DNA of 64,000 nt from Flammula alnicola (taxonomy: Eukaryota; Basidiomycota; Agaricomycetes; Agaricales; Strophariaceae), in the NCBI GenBank assembly GCA_015499995.1, contig JADNRV010000017.1, positions 372,001 to 436,000 of the forward strand, written 5' to 3'. Made by a program: the position numbers and the translations under genes. Of this stretch, positions 1 to 11,642 are shown one piece after another. Each line of letters begins with the position of its first letter. The first letter of the stretch is position 1. The notes below the pieces were generated by a model. The model did no database searches, was not told where the DNA came from, and saw nothing but the letters and a program-made list of their open reading frames with translations.

Positions 1-787
1 AGAAATAAACCTGAACCGACCCCAGAACTTCGATGGTGACATCAAAAAATATGCTGCCTGGAAGAAATCTATCATGCTCTACTTGAGGATTAATTCTGCC
101 ATCTACGACACTGACGAAAAGAAGATTGTCTTCGTTCTCTCCTTTATGCAAGAAGAAGCCACAGGAAACTGGGCCAAAGAGTTCTACAACTCCCACTACA
201 CTCCCGCTGCACCTGCGACCAGGATCGTCCCAGCGACCCAAGCGGTGCTGGACCTTGGAACCTGGGACGCCTTTATCAACCAGCTTGATAAGGACTATGA
301 AATCACTGACCTGAAGGGTAACTCCCTTGAACAGTTATATGTGATCTGACAGGGACAGCTCCCCTTGGAAGAACACATCACAAATTTCAAGATCCTGGTA
401 AAGAAAACTAGGATCACCGACCCCACAATCCTGATAGACCTGTTTCAAAAATCCCTTTGACCCAGGATATTGAAGGAAGTCTTATGACTAGAAACCTGGC
501 CTACCACCCTAGTAGGATGGTACGACAAGGCCAAGGAATGAGAAATGAACATGAAGATCGCCGAGGTGATTGAACAAAGATATGCCAGACAGAGTTCTGG
601 GTATCAGAAACTGAAACTGAAGAACGAACCTGTGAGATGCCCATTCTCATACAAACTGCGCAACCCCGATGCCATGGACATTGACGCTGATAGGGCTGCA
701 AACTGGCCAAGTGTGAATTTTGCAATATATCATCTTTTACCTATGGAATATAACCGAGACAGAGAGACTAAAACGTACCCAAGTTAG
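1..787 (+). pseudogene. Ty3/Gypsy retrotransposon gag remnant
   Basis: The reading frame beginning before the window edge resembles the retrotransposon gag capsid domain of fungal Gypsy elements. It has an N-terminal 'NLNRPQNFDGD' segment, then 'YDTDEKKIVFVLSFMQEEATGNWAKEF', then a late 'DAMDIDADRA' linker that normally precedes a zinc knuckle. Gag would assemble the cytoplasmic particle. Four in-frame stops interrupt one continuous frame at 347-349, 458-460, 485-487 and 539-541. All four are TGA and each would read well as CGA (Arg). At about 700-725 a shift to another frame would give 'CEFC', so the zinc-knuckle region also seems frameshifted. No protease, reverse transcriptase or integrase follows. 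The element is truncated and dead. Confidence 0.8.
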
Positions 788-2119
788 TAGTTTAAGGCCT
801 AGCTATGCGACTACTAGTTGTCATATAACTTGTGACAATGGTAATCAGACACGGTTCAGAGCTAGCTGAGTCTGTATGATAAGCCGGGAGACAGTTAAAA
901 GTTATCAGGCAGTGAAACACAGAACGCATAAGTCACAAACGACTAGCGAGGCATAAACACACCATGGGGAATAAATTAAAGACTTCTGGATGCTTTGGAA
1001 ATGGTGCGCGGCAAATTCAGTACAATCAATGTATGGCTGAATAAGCTAGCTATAAAATACTATGGCTAGGAACACGAGACACAGCTAGGGAAAGCTAGAT
1101 GCGAGTGCGTCGACTACCAGTGAGTGTATCTTGTGACTTACCGAGAAACGCACAGGACGTGGACACGTTAGTTAGATGCATGCTCTACCCTCTACCCGGG
1201 GGACTACCAAAAGTGGTAATAGGACGAGAAAGGAAAGAAGGAACCGGCAGCAATGATGGCCGAGGATCCGGAAGAAAGCAGCACCGCTAGCTGAGATGCA
1301 TGCATGATGCGCATTGTATGCGGAAGTCAGGAGCGTCTTAGCACACTAGAATGGGATGAATTTCCAAATCCTTGACTTCTATCTGGTCACCTGAAGGACC
1401 CAACCCTATACCCATTGCCTGCAGGCATTATTTACATGAGATAAGAATGTTTTACTCTATTTTATTTGCATACCAGAACCACACATAGCTGTAGTATAAA
1501 AGATGTACCTATGTAGCTAGTTACCTCAAGCAATCTCTTCCCTGTTTTATTTCGAGCTAAGATGCAGTGTCTAGTAAGAAAGAAGATGAATAGAGGATCA
1601 GTTTGACTTCATAGAGTTCGTTTGAAGCCAGAGAAGGCTTAGTTAAATAAAGAGAAAGTTCTTGAGGACAAGGTCCAAGAATTTAGAAGCCAGAGTGTGC
1701 TTAGAGGCCAAGAGAGCACCTAAGAGTCAGAAACAGAGTCCACAGTGGGCTAGCAGATCATTCAGAAGGTAGTGCACAGTGCGGCCTTAGTTTCAGATGA
1801 GTTCCCAAAGCTTCAGAGCAGTTAGTGCTTCGAAATTCGAGCTAGCAGCATCCTAGAGAGTTCCTCTCAAATAAAACCCATAAAATAAATAAAACTGTTC
1901 ATCCCTGTGATAAAACAAGGCTTGAAACTACAATAAAATGTGTATTTGAATAATCCCTCATACTCACTTAAACAAACCGCGAGGCACTGTCTACAAGTCA
2001 GTTAGTTGAACAAAAGAGACATTGTGGAGCAAAGCACACTACATATTTCTAAAGCTAGTAGAGCGTCGCTCGACCTGGTTAGGATCTCGCTCCACAGTTG
2101 TGTGTGTTGTTTAGGTCAC
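788..2119. other. Gene-free stretch, possible LTR remnant
   Basis: No convincing coding region. A TATAAAAG box lies at 1495-1502 in AT-rich sequence, and together with the gag remnant upstream this could be part of a degraded long terminal repeat. I could not find matching LTR copies or clear TG/CA ends in the window, so this is only a suggestion. Confidence 0.3.
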
Positions 2120-2390
2120 TGAGCACGTAGCGGGTCTCTCACCGTGGATCCAGAGGAGGTACCATCAGTTGAACTACTAGAGCTGGTTAACCCTCCAGTG
2201 CTACCTCCAGTGCTTCCCGACAACAAAATATCACTGCCACCTCCACTACTAGTGGTCCCACTACTAGTGCTGCTAGTTCCAATAGTGCCAGTGCTTGTGC
2301 TGCTTCCACTACTGCTGCTTCTACTGCTGGTGGTTCCACTGCTGTTGGGGCATTGATTGCTCTTCCTTGGACTTTTGGGATATCAAGGTC
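2120..2390 (-). other. Ser/Thr/Gly-rich low-complexity reading frame
   Basis: On the minus strand an open stretch encodes mostly Ser, Thr and Gly (for example 'SSGTTSSRSSSSGSST' and 'GSTGGSTGGLTSSSSS') and ends at a possible splice donor GTGAGA near 2140. The plus-strand reading is Leu/Pro/Val-rich and looks like its shadow. It could be an exon of a cell-wall or linker type protein or simple-sequence DNA. No start or partner exon was identified. Confidence 0.25.
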
Positions 2391-2680
2391 AGTGTAAGTA
2401 TCGATAATCCAGAACTGCGAGGAGGGAAGTGCTGGACAAGGCGGTCAGCAATCATGACATCTGAGGGGCTGGAGACAGTAGTGGCATGAGGCAGGATGCA
2501 AAGTCGATAGGAGTTGGTTCTGGGACATGTTCATTTCTTACCGTTTATTCCCTCCTCTCAACTTCTGCCAGTCAAGACCAAGGGCTATGCAGAGAAATGG
2601 TTAGTACATGTCTACTTCTTCTGGCCAAGCCTGCTAATCAGACCCTGAAATACATAACCACATGCACATGGCTGAGTTGG

Positions 2681-3140
2681 CTAGAACAACATGTTCAATA
2701 GCACAGGTTTCGACAGGCTTCGGACTTGAACAGCTTGCTCCACAAGACAAATGAAATAAGCAACATGGGACCATTTCTCCAGTTTTTGGTAGGCCTCGAG
2801 TGTGAGGTAGAGATAGTTTGTAAGGTAGAGATAGTCAATGCCCTGACGAGCATCATCGTTCCATGCAACGGAGAAGAGAGGAAGAGGGGAGGTAGTAGCA
2901 TGGTGACTACTCTTACAATGCCAGGTCCACTTGACGAGGTAGTCCGAGTCTCTCAAATTTGCATGCCCCAAGGTTGACTTGTGGGCAGTCAGATCCATTC
3001 TGTGCTGACCAGCGCCAATGGTTGGGCCACCGCCAGCGCCAAAGATGAGCAAGGCCATGTTGAGAATTGTGTGGACGTGCACGAGCTTGAGGGTGTGCAG
3101 CTGCGGGAGGGTGAAGAGGATGGTCAGGCCTAGAGTTCTG
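2681..3140 (-). other. Unrecognised open reading frame
   Basis: A minus-strand frame of about 150 codons stays open, starting with a hydrophobic stretch ('LRTLGLTILFTLPQLHTL') and including 'ARQGIDYLYLTNYLYLT'. I do not recognise the family. It lies downstream of the WD40-like fragment at 3.5-4.0 kb on the same strand and could be more of that decayed gene or a chance ORF. Confidence 0.2.
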
Positions 3141-3529
3141 AGGAAGTCCTGTGTGTCAAAACAAATAAAGTTAGATATAAAAGATGGAGAGAAACAAAGA
3201 AGGATGGATGGATGGGAGCAAGGGTAGAGAAAATAGGAGGTAAGGAAGAATTGACCATACAGGAACGAAGGGAAGAAAGAAACATATGACTAGGAATGTG
3301 CCTGATCCATAGCAGATGACCAGTGACTGGATGTCGGGGAATAACAGGCAGATTGCGAAGAGCAGCTCGGTGTCCCATACCTGGACTTCTAGCTCGAGTT
3401 CTTCCACATAATGCAGGAGCTTCTCCAGCTTGTTGAGGAGCATGCTAAGGTCGATCCGCTTGCTTATCACCACTCACATCAGCATAGTAACATCACGCAT
3501 ATCCTGCTGCCTCGTCGTATTACTCTCTT

Positions 3530-3975
3530 TATCAGGGTGCGTCCGTCCAGTGATATTGATGCTGGAAAATGGAGAGTGCCAAGTTAGTATGTAACATTAT
3601 AGAATTGCATGTAATTATGAAAAATCGCAATGCCCACCACATATTGAAAGACATTTCACAGAAGAGACAAAATGAGAGAGAGCACGAATGACTCATGATC
3701 ACAGTGATTAATAGGCACCTCCAGGTTAACCTGCCCAACTTCATGCAGCTTCTGCCTGGCACTCTGTACCCACAGAGAGATATTGTACAGGTGTACACTA
3801 CCATCGTTATTACTGATTCCCACACGCGGATCGACACTGCTCTCATTCGACCTCATCAGACTCAATGATGTAAGCAGCACCAAGTTGTTTATGGACCCTG
3901 TGAGATAGTCTTCGAAGGAGCACCACGCGATGGCAATCTTGGAGCTACCATGCTGTGATTCATTGGAAACTTCGA
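3530..3975 (-). pseudogene. WD40-like fungal protein fragment
   Basis: Read on the minus strand, 'SINNLVLLTSLSLMRSNE', 'DPRVGISNNDGSVHLYNIS' and, after splicing (exon end 3703, next exon from 3561), 'VPINHSSISLDGRTL' match my memory of a conserved basidiomycete WD40-repeat protein (DUF2415-like) in which an unstable-loop blade reads 'RVVVSNNDxTVKxYDV... VPVNHSSISPDGRTLL'. The frame is lost right after 'DGRTL', and upstream of about 3975 there is an in-frame TGA. Only one to two blades survive. I call it a gene fragment; the intact parent is not in the window. Confidence 0.55.
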
Positions 3976-4680
3976 AATGGATCAGTCAGACATGCAGGCT
4001 GCATACCGGAAGGGAGTACTCACCTCTAATGATGCTGTTCCCATGAATGAACCACTTGGATACTCCATCCCTGCCGGATTTGCTGGGACTTGCTATGTTC
4101 GAAATCTGTGGCCTGTGCTGAAAGCAGAGGGCCAGTTGATGCGCAAGAGGTCAACATACATGATGGGTGATGATCCGGGTGATGTAGAATGCGAGGGGGA
4201 GCCAGGAGCAACACTCTGACAATACAGAAAGAGCGAGATGTCCATTTTGGGAATCCCATGGCTGCTGATCAATGACACCACAGCCGAGATCACGTCGATC
4301 ACAAGGCACTTCAGACATCAACATCACTGCAGGCCCATTCCCCTCCTTTGAAAAAATTCAATTTTATTTGCCTCATCGATGCCGTGACTGCCAAAACCAT
4401 CAAGATAAATTATTAGCAAACTGCGACACTTTTACAGAAACCACATCAAGACTTCATGCAGTTTGAGGGGTAGTATTGGAATTTATTGTACCTGTACGTA
4501 TCTCAGAGGCCAAGCCTCTGTTTATATTATGTCTATTACCTTCATATCCTGTTCACGCCACCTGCTACCGAGACTCAACTCTCATCTATTCTGTAACCTA
4601 CTTACACTGTACATACATTTGTTATACGGTACTTATACCCAATCCCTCCCCTCTCTCATAGTCCTAGTTACTTTACTTGT
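3976..4680. other. No supported gene
   Basis: Short ORFs on both strands overlap each other and show no family motif. Nothing further is seen up to the Helitron-like end at 4682. Confidence 0.4.
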
Positions 4681-4691
4681 ACTAGCAGTTG

Positions 4692-4710
4692 ACCCATGCT
4701 TCGCACGGTC
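4692..4710 (-). repeat. Helitron-like 3' hairpin, copy 1
   Basis: On the minus strand GACCGTGCGAAGCATGGGTC forms a stem around a GAA loop with one G-T wobble, followed by CAACTG and the CTAG end. Confidence 0.5.
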
Positions 4711-5196
4711 TTTCAATGTTTCAATGTTGGAGTTTATGATCTTGATCCTTGAATGAGTTCAAAATGTGTGTAATTAAACTAATCAAGATTTATATTTCAG
4801 ATTGCAACACTGAATAAAAGAAATGTCTGGTTTGACTTCCAACTGAATTATAGCAGAAAGACTTGCAAGAAATAACCAATAGAAGTAATAGTAATACCTG
4901 TTCCTGTATGTGCAGTACTGTACCCATGCATAGTATCCCTACCCGTGGGGCTGTGCATGGTACACCTGCCCATGCATAGTACCTGGATTTAGCACCTCTT
5001 ACCCGTGACCCAGAGCTGGACATGAGATGGCGAGATCTGCGCGTGCGAGATCGGGCCATATGTGGCTAGAGCTAGACCACTGCCGAGATGTGTCAGCCAT
5101 TCGCCAGTTTGTCTTAGCCAATCAGAAGACATCTTTATGGCCTTTGTTTATCCCCCGTGGGAAACACCCTTTCCATTTTATAGTACTAGCCGTTGA

Positions 5197-5212
5197 CCTG
5201 TGCTTCGCATGG
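5197..5212 (-). repeat. Helitron-like 3' hairpin, copy 2
   Basis: On the minus strand CCATGCGAAGCACAGG is the degenerate counterpart of the hairpin at 4692, again followed by TCAACGG and CTAG. Confidence 0.45.
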
Positions 5213-5740
5213 TTTTTGAATGTTTCAATGTTGGAGTGTATATAAGTCTTGAGCTTGATCCTTGAAATGAGTTCAGAATGTGTGTTATTAAACTATTCGA
5301 GATTTATATTCCAGATTGCTACACTGAATGAAAGAAATGTCTAGTTTGATTTCCAACTAATTAAAGCAGAAAGACTTGCAAGAAATAACCAATAGAAATA
5401 ATAGTAATACTGGTACCCATACCCATACCCATGCATAGTACTCCTACCCATTACATAATACCCTACTACCCTGTGCATAATACCCCTACCTTTGGGGCCA
5501 TGCATAGTACTCCTACCCATGTGTAGCACCACTTACCTGCATTGCAGAGGTATGCAGTGGAAGGGTGCACTGGCGCCTGCGAGATCGAGCCATATGCACC
5601 AGGCATCAGCTAGACCTGCTAGACCACCGCCGGCCCAAAATCAAGATGCAGTCTGTCAGCCATATCCTTTTTTGGTACTTGTCTATTGTGTTTGCCTACG
5701 TGAGAAAGTGCCTTGTCATATTATAATACAAGCTGTTTGA

Positions 5741-5757
5741 CCCATGCTTCGCACGGG
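5741..5757 (-). repeat. Helitron-like 3' hairpin, copy 3
   Basis: On the minus strand CCCGTGCGAAGCATGGG is a 7-bp stem with a GAA loop and one G-T pair. It is followed by TCAAACAG and CTTG. Confidence 0.5.
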
Positions 5758-6163
5758 CATGCCGTTGGCCTAGATGTCGAATGGCAGAGAGGCATGACTT
5801 GTTTGTCTGTGAGCAATTGTGACAGGTCTTTGTCTGTCATTGGACCATGCATATGTGGCCTCTTTATACCACGTGATGGGAATTGCCCTGCTTTTATAAT
5901 ATAGATAGATATAGACTACATACCTAGTAACCTACCTAGTAAATATACTAGTCCATTATCAGTTCATTAATCTTTCTACATTCAATATATATAAGGACTG
6001 CTGGGCTGTTTCTCAGTTTCTTGTCTGGTTTATATAGGGTTTAAGGCTAATCATTCCCACCATCTCGAGGCCTTCTGAAGGCTTTGAGTTCCTCTATGCT
6101 CCTCTATGTCTCACATACCAAATCACATGACTTAAATTATTTAAGTAAAATAATAAATTTAAA

Positions 6164-6205
6164 TTGTTTATGTCAGCACTTTTTTCGAAGTGCTGACATA
6201 AACAA
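6164..6205. repeat. Perfect 18-bp inverted repeat, 6-nt loop
   Basis: Left arm TTGTTTATGTCAGCACTT (6164-6181) and right arm AAGTGCTGACATAAACAA (6188-6205) are perfectly complementary around loop TTTTCG. No gene crosses it. It may be a transposon end-to-end remnant or a structured RNA element. Confidence 0.9.
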
Positions 6206-6454
6206 CCATCTCCCAACACCAAATGGGGCATTATTTGGCATGTTGACCAATGCCCTCAGCTGTGGATCCCATGATGCAATACCCGCAGTGTAGAGGCATT
6301 CTCAAGTGTACCGTGATCGAAGTGGGTGAGACTGTATATATAGCATAAAATCAGAGGCTCCCAAACTGAAAAATTGGTCATTCCCAGGGAGGTCTAGAAC
6401 GATTGTGGTGCATTTTGGAACCCAGGGAGATCTCCGCCTTCCCCACGAATACTG

Positions 6455-6467
6455 CCCAGGGATTTCC
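6455..6467 (+). repeat. Left inverted motif of the TET/JBP unit
   Basis: CCCAGGGATTTCC; a near-copy, CCCAGGGAGATCTCC, also lies just upstream at 6421-6435. Confidence 0.45.
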
Positions 6468-6615
6468 GTCTTGGGCCAAATTCGGTCAGCAGCGCTCAGT
6501 GCAAAGTCGACAGCAATAGCACAGCATCCTTTGGCGCTTGAATGGGATAGTATAGGATAGTATAGCTTTAGACAATTACTAGTAGACTATAGTACTAAAT
6601 AGACTAAGATTCACG

Positions 6616-9600
6616 TTACAAACAATCGATTCGAATATAACGACGCCCATCAAGCTCTGAGATCAGCGATTCACATGAACTTCTGACAGATTCAAGGTCA
6701 TAGAGAAGGAAGAAGGCGTGGCCGTCAACAAATGTTGTCCGAGATTGAAGCATGCACGAGAATGCTTCATCCTGTAGCATATAGTCGGCTGTAGCACCTG
6801 GGCTCTGTGTGTGGTCCATTACTTTTTCATAGAGATCACGAACTGTGAATAAAAACTTTGATGGATCGAAGAATCTCCCTGCACTGAATATCCCCTGAGG
6901 CTGCGGCCATTCAGGTAGTGAGTCAGAGGATCTGGGTTTTGGTTTTTGGGCAACTCCGTCAGCACAAACATTTTTCTTATGGTTCAAGTTCTTATCCCCA
7001 GTGTACATCATCGCCTTGCAATGCGTACACATGGCTGTTTTCCGCTAAAATATAGATCTATAAGCTACTCTAATCTCTAGAGTTAGAAAGGTGCTGATGA
7101 CTTACTTTCTTCTGAGAGCTTAGACTGTCAGCGGCACCATCACTGCCCTCTGTCTTGATGAGGGCTGCTACCACAGTGCAGTGTTTTTTCCAGAAAGTAT
7201 CTGTGTGGCTTTTTTGGGCTGAAGAATAAAGGCTCTATTAGCGCTACTGTAGACTTTATTAGATTGGAGAACTTTCACGTACAGAGATAGTTTTGCTTGA
7301 GAATCCTTTCAGAGATCTTGGGCTCAATCTCACTAAGCTTGTCCGTTAGCGCTCGAGGATTCTTCTTGAGGATTTCGATGTTTTTCGTCTTTCCTAAGGC
7401 TTCTAGTTGTTCATTGTAGATTTTCGCGGCCGAGGCCCATTTTGATACTGTCATTCCAAATGATGTCCATTGGAATTCAGCGCGCATATCCATAAATAGG
7501 TAGAATTCATTGTCGTCAGTGATTTGAAGCACTCGCGGATCAATGGAAGTCCCTATCGAGAAAAGCAGCTGAGATCGGGTAAGCCCTTTGGCGCGCAATG
7601 ATGAAGGAAGTGGTAGAGGTCATCTGAGCATTTCCAATGAAGGCTGCAGCAAGGCTTTATCAACAGCTTGGTGAGAGCTGGGCATTAGGGATGCAGAGGC
7701 CTTGGGAATCAAGAAGTGTTTGTCCAGTGTTGTCTGAAAACCAAAAAAAAGTGTACAGCGCATTGCCTCCAGGAGTCGATGATGTATTTGGAAGGGGTAC
7801 ATCACTGGCTATAACGACATCTGTTGGCTCACAATCGATTAGAGCCATGCCATCTGGGGTGTCCTTTAAGGTATCAAGAATCAGGATATAGTTTTGGATT
7901 GAAAACATCAATAGAGACACTCACATGTGGCTCTGCCATTTCATCAAGCGTAAGAAAATCAGGCATACCAGGCAAACCTAAAGCAAGAGTGCTTGGGCTA
8001 AGAGGTCCAGTAAACTGCCTACATTTTGAATTTGGCGTCTCATCAATGCTCGCAGTGGGCTCTTCTGCCATGGCAACTGTGCACCCCTTTCTCTTTTGGG
8101 AAGATGAAGTAGCAGGCAATAGAGCAGTGCTAGGCAGGCTTGGATCAGATGTAGTGCTCACAGATGTAGAGGCGACTGAGGTTTGGGTGCTTGCTAGATT
8201 CCGAGCCATCTTAACAGAGATAAGTGTTTCGTCTATGCCGAGTGATTGAATGAATCACATCTGATCCATCTCCGCAACCTCCATGTCAATATCCTTGAGC
8301 AGGGCATCAGCATCTAAGCCAGATCGTTCTTTCTTTACCTCTACAAATCCTCCAAAGGTTACCGAGTGTGCCAATTCAACTAAACCAATCATTTCACTAA
8401 CTTGTACTCATGAAAGGGTTGGGTATACATCGAGGTTGCCTTTTGAAGCAGGCGGCTCCTTTGCGTAAAGCAAATTGAATAGCTCTGCAGTGTGGTTAAC
8501 GAGTTGTATGTGGTGCGATGTGTGAGCTGATGCGATGAATTCATGAAAGTTCACAGAGCGATGGTTTTGGATACGCGCTGAGGCAATGCGGATATTTCGT
8601 CGAAGAAAAAAGTCATGAAAAAGGCCAGTGTAGACCTCAATACCGCTAGGATGGGCTCGCTGAAGTGAATTCCATGCCTTGTGTGATCCTTCAATATGAC
8701 TGCCATCCATAGAGATGTCTTCTCGAAGTCATGCTAAACATCCCTTTTGGACATGTTCCAGCTGATCAGCGTGCACCTAATAATAGGATTAAATAAAAAT
8801 TTTGTTAGCTTGGTAGCTTTTTAATATGCAAGAAGAGTGGGCAAGTACCTTTGACACAGCAGCTGACCATATGCTGCTGTGCTCTAGCCACTTGCTATAC
8901 ACTTCCTTGATCTTCGCTTCTTGCTCTGGTTGCATCCAGTACATAGCAGGTTGGTTCATTTTTGCAGGTCTCTTGGTGATAGTGTTTCATATATCGAGGA
9001 GTACTTCTCACCGGTGTGGATTTTTAGTGCCTCCATATACTACTGCACCATATCTAATAGTACTATATTAGCTTCAATCTAGATAGGCATAAATGTAACA
9101 AACCATATGATGAAGTGGTAAACATCGAGTAATACAGATGTATCATTCCCCAGGCCTTCAATGACATATCGTCGAACTTGGCAGCAATTATCGACGATGA
9201 CTGCTGATGGTCTTGCAACCCCCATGACATCATGGCATTTGCTAATGTCTTGCAATAGTTCTCGTGTTTCCACAGGTGAGGCGCTCATACAGTATGTCTA
9301 TAAATTCAATAAATAAATGCCCAGATAACAGGACATAGTCCAATGTACCCAGGTAAGCCCTTCGCCCTCCTCATTGATTGCGCTTAGAACACTGCCTTTC
9401 ATCGGATTTTGACGCTGCCCATCTTTTTGTACTAAAGCAGCCTTTCCTGCTGACTTAAAGGTGTTATCCAATGAGATAGATTTTGCTGGAAGAATAGCGC
9501 GTTTCGTGAGTGACTTATTCAATTGCTGAAACATTGATCTCCTCACCTGTTCTAATTTTGCAGTACTCCACCAATTCTGATTGTCGAACCCTCGCAATAA

Positions 9601-10709
9601 AGTCCAGATATATATTGGTGATCAAGTCGTTCATCAGAAAGAAGTCATTGTAGCCATTTTCATCCGTAGGTGATGAGAAATTCAGGAGGTTATTTCGCTT
9701 GAATGGGTTCTGTCGTGCAGACTTAAAGTACGAGAGATATTCAAGCATCCTTTGCTTGTATTCAAGTAGATGAAGCTCTGATATCGGGTTAGATATAGGC
9801 TTAATATTGGATTATATATTCACAACTCATGCTTTACATTTTCTGCTAGGCCAGCAGACGTAGAGGACGGGCAAAGTTCTACTATCAAGTCGAAAAGATT
9901 GTGCATTACAGCAGCCCATTTGAGAAAGTAGGGAATGCTTTTTAATTGTGAGTGAGAACCGCAGCAGTAAATTTATTGGTTCATATGCCAGCAATAAAAT
10001 AGTGCTGACTTGGTATTTTCCAATGCTCCCACTTATCCCAGAATACATGGTTCATTGTAACAAGGCAGTATCCTCCAGGTGCGTCATTGGTCTTGCAATC
10101 CTTGCATCAAAGCTGATACCCTATTGCTCGCTCATTCATACGAAGGCCATAAACAGTCCAAGACCCAGTGCCATTCCACCCATCCCATCAAATCTCAGAT
10201 GAGGTGCATTTTCGACAGTTTGTCAGGGTAGTTGGATAGAAGACTGGATGGATAACAGTGAGAGCAGTGATATACACCTGCTTAGGTTTTATGGAAGGCA
10301 TTACATCTTGACGCATGAGGTGGAGGAAAGCTGGGGGAATAAAGCGTGGTCCCAGAAATGGGACAGCCTTGTCAATAGTTCGCAGGATGTCCTTTGCATT
10401 TGCGCTGGTGTTTCCATGGATGAACAGTTTTGAATGTAGGTAGTCCATGTATTCAATGACTTCTGCTTCCTATTCCAGCTGGAACATCTGTGTCGAGCTA
10501 TTGTCTTTGTGATTCTTCCAAGACTTCACTCGCTTATCAACCTATATTTTGAATATTTATTAGCACTCTGACTTGCTAGAAAGTGGTATAGAGCACACAT
10601 TTATCTTCCAGGTATTTTCAAACTTTTCTCTGGCTGAAGCCATCTTTTCCAATCCTTTGAGGAGCCCGCATATTATTTTCAGCTCAAAGACATCTGCGTG
10701 CAGTGACAT
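6616..10709 (-). pseudogene. DDE transposase-like gene (agaricomycete family), decayed
   Basis: Likely start ATG at 10709 ('MSLHADVFELK'), with many short introns. Pieces in order include 'SLTKRAILPAKSISLDNTFK' (about 9420-9510), 'SAVIVDNCCQVRRYV' then 'VLLDVYHF' (9100-9220), 'EGSHKAWNSLQR' (8640-8690) and a C-terminal 'CTHC...H...C' finger (6950-7032). The D in 'SLDNTF', D in 'VVDNCC' plus a following W/YHF, and E in 'EGSHK' fit an RNase H-fold DDE catalytic triad similar in pattern to MULE-type enzymes. I know the family as abundant in agaricomycetes but not by a firm name. In-frame TGA codons at 8987-8989, 9008-9010 and 8729-8731, a TAG near 10480 and a frame change near 9850-10050 show it is broken. 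Confidence 0.65.
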
Positions 10710-11642
10710 TACAGTTATTTTGAAGGAGGATTGCGAGGGTCTCAGATTCAGAGGTTGGGCGACAAACAGTTTAATTGTGGCTAATTACTATAGCAGGCTA
10801 ATTGAATGTTGGAATTTGCTTTTGTGGCCACACAGCACCCTGCAGGAGTATTGAGCCACCCTGAGTGTTGAGTTTCTGTTAAACGTCGGGGACAGGCTAA
10901 AGCAAGATCTGTACGACAGATGGTTAGATTGCCTACAAGGGCTATAGGCTATATGGTACGTACATTCAGGGCCAGCTGTTATCGTACTGTCCAAGATCTT
11001 TCAACACATCTCTGCGATCTTGATCGCAGATGCAGACAAGACAGTCGCTTGAGGCCTTGATTCATCTTGAGCATCTAGTCTTGAATCTTGAGCATCTAAC
11101 TTGACGGCACTGCCAGGCAATTGTCTGGAGTCTCGAGCATCTAACTCGACAGCGCTGGCAATTGTCGCGAGCGTCTATGTCTCGAGTGTCTATAACTTGA
11201 CAGCACTGGCAGATGTGCAATGGCCGGAGTCGACTTCAACATATGCAGTGTGCGAGCTGTGGGCTGACCGAAAACCCTAGGGTAAGGTTAGGTCCACGAG
11301 AAGGTCAACTTCAGCGGCTATCGATCATTGATGTTCCCACCTTGAAATTTGTTCTTTCTCAGTTTTAAAATGCTGTGTCCTTCATCACAGTCTCTGCTCT
11401 GCTGCAAGGTACGTTCTCGCAGGCTTGCTGATATCTCCCAATCTCCCAGGTGAACCGATTTGCTTACTGATTTGCTTCTAGGGAGTGCCGCAGTGCCAAA
11501 GGCCAAAAGCACAGCATGCATTACAGCACACATTGTGTCGTGTCCCAATGCAATGTATGTCTGTTCACCACAGGCTGATTGAGCTCATGCCTGGGCTCTC
11601 AGTCCATTTTTCATCAGCTGCAAGTTTACTCACACCTGCCAC
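10710..11642. other. Intergenic region between divergent genes
   Basis: Lies between the transposase-like gene (minus) and the TET/JBP gene (plus), so it probably holds both promoters. Apart from the short tandem repeats at 11060-11215 nothing specific is seen. Confidence 0.4.
11060..11215 (+). repeat. Imperfect tandem repeats
   Basis: About three degenerate copies of a 50-60 bp unit built on GAGCATCTAACTTGACGGCA, followed by a CAATTGTC step, with variants such as CTCGAGCATCTAACTCGACA and TATAACTTGACAGCACTGGC. Confidence 0.6.

Larger units (their letters stand above)
4682..5960 (-). mobile_element. Three tandem Helitron-like 3' ends
   Basis: Read on the minus strand, three related blocks end in a GC-rich hairpin followed 9-12 nt later by CTAG or CTTG next to a T: ends at 4682, 5186 and 5729. 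This matches the usual Helitron 3' end (hairpin, then CTRR, inserted next to T). The first two blocks are clearly homologous over several hundred bases, including a shared stretch at 4790-4890 and 5300-5400. Spacing is about 504 and 543 bp. No Rep/helicase gene is present, so these would be non-autonomous copies. The 5' ends were not resolved. Confidence 0.55.

Noticed and set aside
2144..2356. Leu/Pro/Val-rich plus-strand ORF
   Set aside because: It is the shadow of a Ser/Thr/Gly-rich minus-strand frame of simple repeats.
2681..3082. Chromodomain suggested by 'YLVKW'
   Set aside because: The surrounding residues do not continue the chromodomain pattern, so the match is probably chance.
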